A stretch of DNA of 64,000 nt. Source: Bacteroidota bacterium. GTDB lineage: Bacteria > Bacteroidota > Bacteroidia > Sphingobacteriales > Sphingobacteriaceae. Positions 61,469-64,000 of this stretch are shown in pieces (positions within the stretch are counted from its first letter, which is position 1; every line of letters begins with the position of its first letter). The stretch covers positions 1-64,000 of the forward strand of contig JAEXHI010000008.1 of assembly GCA_023450085.1 (NCBI GenBank), read 5' to 3'. The position numbers and the translations under genes were made by a program. The notes under the pieces were generated by a model. It did not search any database and was not told the origin of the DNA. It saw only the letters and a program-made list of their open reading frames with translations.

Positions 61469-62563
61469 TTACACGTTAAATCTAAAGTGCATGATGTCGC
61501 CATCTTCCACTACATAGGCCTTACCCTCTACCCCTAACTTACCTGCCTCTTTACAAGCATTTTCAGAGCCTAGGGTTACAAAATCATTATACTTAATTAC
61601 TTCTGCACGGATAAAACCTTTTTCAAAATCAGTATGGATAACACCAGCTGCTTGTGGAGCAGTAAAGCCTTTAGTAATAGTCCAAGCTCTTACCTCCTGT
61701 ACACCTGCAGTAAAGTAGGTATATAAATCTAACAAGCTATAAGCAGCTCTGATCAATTTATGCACGCCCGATTCGTCTAAACCTAAATCCTGCAAAAACA
61801 TCTGACGCTCTTCGTAGCTTTCCAATTCCGCAATTTCCGATTCGATTTTAGCCGAAATCACTAAAACCTCTGCATTTTCACCAGCTACTGCTTGCTTTAC
61901 CAAGTCTACATATTTGTTGCCCGTTACTACCGAACCTTCATCTACATTACAAACGTACATCACAGGCTTTTGGGTTAACAAACCTAAACCAGCAATTTCT
62001 TCAAATTCTTCAACACTTAAAGCGGCTGAACGAGCTGATTTGCCTGTTTCCAAGTGACTTTTAACTACAGACAAAAGGTCAAATTCTCTTTTTGCGTCTT
62101 TATCGCTCTTCGCTTGCTTCTCTATTTTTTGGATACGCTTGGTTACGGTATCCAAATCTTTCAACTGCAATTCAGTATCAATAATCTCTTTATCACGGAT
62201 AGGATCAACAGAACCATCTACGTGAATAATGTTTCCATCGTCAAAGCAACGCAATACGTGAATAATAGCATTGGTAGCTCTAATATTACCTAAAAATTGG
62301 TTACCCAAACCCTCACCTTTCGAAGCGCCTTTTACCAAACCTGCAATATCTACAATCTCAATCGTATTTGGAACCACACGTTGAGGCTTTACCAATTCAG
62401 TTAGCTTATTTAAACGCTCATCAGGTACTGTAATTACACCAACATTTGGCTCAATAGTACAGAAAGGAAAGTTAGCAGATTGCGCCTTAGCGTTAGATAA
62501 ACAGTTAAATAAAGTAGATTTTCCCACGTTAGGTAAGCCTACTATACCACATTGTAATGCCAT
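61469..62563 (-). CDS. ychF: Redox-regulated ATPase YchF (OLA1 family)
   Basis: 364 residues. G1 GLPNVGKSTLFN near 8-19, G3 DIAGLVKGASKGEGLGNQFL, G4 position with NVDE (ATP rather than GTP preference), a coiled-coil insertion (about 130-165) and the C-terminal TGS domain (AVEDGDIMHFRFNV end). A ribosome-associated P-loop ATPase. Single-gene, with strong terminators downstream in the triple repeat. Confidence 0.95.
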   Translation of the reverse strand: MALQCGIVGLPNVGKSTLFNCLSNAKAQSANFPFCTIEPNVGVITVPDERLNKLTELVKPQRVVPNTIEIVDIAGLVKGASKGEGLGNQFLGNIRATNAIIHVLRCFDDGNIIHVDGSVDPIRDKEIIDTELQLKDLDTVTKRIQKIEKQAKSDKDAKREFDLLSVVKSHLETGKSARSAALSVEEFEEIAGLGLLTQKPVMYVCNVDEGSVVTGNKYVDLVKQAVAGENAEVLVISAKIESEIAELESYEERQMFLQDLGLDESGVHKLIRAAYSLLDLYTYFTAGVQEVRAWTITKGFTAPQAAGVIHTDFEKGFIRAEVIKYNDFVTLGSENACKEAGKLGVEGKAYVVEDGDIMHFRFNV

Positions 62564-62779
62564 TTTATATTTACGATTTTTATATTTACGATTTCAAACA
62601 GACAAACAAAAGCTTATCCATCAAGTTTTTCAAGCCGCAAAGATAGTAAATAGATTTGCGATTTTAGGGATTACCCTTTTAGTTAACCCTAAAATGAATT
62701 CACTTTCTTTGCAAATACATCAAACATAGATCAAAACTTTATCGTTTATTTATTAGCTTAGTGCAATCAAACAAAAATT

Positions 62780-63259
62780 ATGGACAATAACATCGAACAA
62801 ACAACAACTTTTGAAGAACAGAATAATCCACCTCAACTGATCGTTACCGAGAACATGCGTAGCTATTTATACGACATGGCCGGCTGGACCAAGTTTTTGG
62901 GCATTGTAGGTTTTATCTTTTCGGGACTAATGGTTTTGGTAGCCCTCTCTATGGGAGCTATGTTTGGCACTCTTTCGCAAATGCGCGGCATGGAAATGTA
63001 CAGCGCCCTTGGAAGCGGCGTACTTACCTTTGTTTTGTTATTTTACGCCCTGTTATTTCTTTACCCTAGCTTAATGCTTTTTAGTTATTCAGTAAAGGCC
63101 AAACAAGGTGTTTTATATGGAGATCAGCTTAGCCTAGAAACCAGCATTAGTAAACTTAAATCATTTTTTAAGTTCTACGGCATCATGATGATCATCGCTA
63201 TTGCTTTTTACATCCTTATTTTCTTGTTTGCGATAGTAGGTAGCATGGCTGGACGTTAG
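62780..63259 (+). CDS. DUF5362 membrane protein
   Basis: 159 residues. After a soluble N-terminus (VTENMRSYLYDMAGWTKFLG), three hydrophobic stretches: IVGFIFSGLMVLVALSMGAM, GVLTFVLLFYALLFLYPSLM and YGIMMIIAIAFYILIFLFAI, with LSLETSISKLKSFFKFYG between the last two. This is the DUF5362 pattern of Bacteroidota. Function unknown. Its stop overlaps the convergent serine hydrolase gene by four bases. Confidence 0.75.
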   Translation: MDNNIEQTTTFEEQNNPPQLIVTENMRSYLYDMAGWTKFLGIVGFIFSGLMVLVALSMGAMFGTLSQMRGMEMYSALGSGVLTFVLLFYALLFLYPSLMLFSYSVKAKQGVLYGDQLSLETSISKLKSFFKFYGIMMIIAIAFYILIFLFAIVGSMAGR

Positions 63260-64000
63260 TGATATTTCTCCATGCCCTTGGCAGGTTCCCACTTGCTTTT
63301 GGGCTCAAAATAATTCCATAACAGCTTACTTGTTTTTCGTATCAGCACCTCGGCCTCATTGTCGTATTTCCATGAAGTATCTTTTTGGTTCTTGGTGATG
63401 ATACAGAAAACATAATCTCCATGTGGTGCATTTACCAATACCACTTCTGAACGTGAAGCATTAACCGCTCCTGATTTTGAAGCCACCTGCACATAAGGTG
63501 GAATTTCCGACAAGGCCTCTTTATCATAGTAAATACGAATAAGATTTCTATAAATACGTTCCGAAGCCGCTTCGCTAATCATTTTGCCTTCTCTTATCAA
63601 AGTTAACAAAGTAGCCATTTCCCTAGGTGTGGTTTGCCCCCATCCGTATTGGCGTTGGTTAGCTTGTCTATCTGGCGTTCTTGAATTTACACGGGTATGT
63701 TCCAAACCATATTTCGCCATCAGTTCATTAATGGCAGTTCCGGTACCCGCCAAACTTTGGCTCCATAAACTCGCCGTATTATCGCTGGTGGTAATCATGA
63801 GCATAAGTACTTTGGCCAACCATATCTTTTCACCATTTTTAAAAGAACCCAGAATATCCTCACCCGCATACAAAAGACTGTCTTTATAAATCAATTGGGT
63901 GTTATAAGCCAACTCACCTTTTTCTATTTTATCAAAAACACCACAAGTAATGGGCACCTTGATCATGCTTGCTGTTGGAAAAATGGTGTCAGCGTTATAA
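63256..64000 (-). CDS. Beta-lactamase-like serine hydrolase (5' end off the window)
   Basis: At least 247 residues visible; the frame is open to the right edge and reads YNADTIFPTASMIKVPI, so the ATG at 63966 is internal and the gene is 5'-truncated. SxxK is present in TASMIK, SDN in TTSDNTA, and KSG (KTG-like) in VASKSGAV. Where class A beta-lactamases have the ExxLN omega-loop Glu, this protein has NSRTPDRQANQRQYGWGQ, so the general base is not evident. It is better called a serine hydrolase of the Beta-lactamase2 type than a resistance enzyme. Confidence 0.8.
   Translation of the reverse strand, partial: YNADTIFPTASMIKVPITCGVFDKIEKGELAYNTQLIYKDSLLYAGEDILGSFKNGEKIWLAKVLMLMITTSDNTASLWSQSLAGTGTAINELMAKYGLEHTRVNSRTPDRQANQRQYGWGQTTPREMATLLTLIREGKMISEAASERIYRNLIRIYYDKEALSEIPPYVQVASKSGAVNASRSEVVLVNAPHGDYVFCIITKNQKDTSWKYDNEAEVLIRKTSKLLWNYFEPKSKWEPAKGMEKYH

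Overview
The window is bacterial and, from about 2.6 kb onward, looks like a member of the Bacteroidota close to Pedobacter/Sphingobacteriaceae. The signs are AT-rich DNA, weak or absent Shine-Dalgarno sites, TAnnTTTG-type -7 boxes, many short Bacteroidota-type proteins (DUF4468, BBP2 porin, DUF5362, GreA-like protein, paired DUF2975/HTH genes) and several families of intergenic palindromic repeats. The first ~2.5 kb is different. It carries the 3' part of mcsB followed directly by the front of clpC, the classic Firmicutes order, with ATA (Ile) and AGA (Arg) codons throughout. Both the codon style and the gene neighbourhood change inside the highly conserved second ATPase domain of clpC. The most economical reading is a chimeric join (assembly artefact) between a Clostridia-like contig and a Pedobacter-like contig. 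Everything to the right of it is self-consistent.

Layout. 0-3.2 kb: mcsB (partial) and chimeric clpC. 3.4-9.3 kb: small outer-membrane barrel, WD40 protein, TPM lipoprotein, then a leftward GbsR-type regulator/membrane protein/fatty acid desaturase/membrane protein cluster with two matching operators, a response regulator and DUF1456. 9.4-15 kb: DbpA-like helicase, YkuK-like RNase H fold protein, and a leftward amt - porin - DUF4468 block with a hairpin-rich leader between amt and porin. 15-24 kb: radical SAM protein, two amino-acid permeases, membrane pyrophosphatase, barrel protein and GH25 muramidase. 24.4-27.8 kb: a block of five poorly characterised genes. 28-34 kb: a DPP-IV-like peptidase, two tandem polysaccharide deacetylase lipoproteins and an M1-like metallopeptidase. 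34-42 kb: NmrA/HxlR pair, GreA-like protein, nitroreductase, DUF2975/HTH pair, a HEAT-like protein, an Ada-like AraC-alkyltransferase and AlkB (alkylation repair), and a degenerate DEAD-box protein. 42-44.2 kb: ECF sigma factor, a membrane-anchored protein ending in a barrel-like domain, and a lipoprotein. 44.4-48.4 kb: a leftward array of immunity-like genes (Imm53, DUF2750, lipoproteins) separated by a hairpin-bearing repeat and bounded by a decayed copy of the preceding lipoprotein gene. 48.5-64 kb: S9 peptidase, ThuA, DinB, MscS, a 21-bp minisatellite, an MFS/HxlR pair, tRNA-Arg(CCG), MgtE, an ArsR-AHSA1-DoxX-DUF4256 operon, a 134-bp triple repeat, YchF, DUF5362 and a serine hydrolase running off the right edge.

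The parts most worth following up are the clpC junction, the immunity-gene array with its repeats, the hairpin leader of the porin, the TTAGTGG-type elements around a four-helix-bundle gene remnant, the 21-bp minisatellite and the paired GbsR operators. No rRNA, CRISPR array, prophage or intact insertion sequence was recognised.
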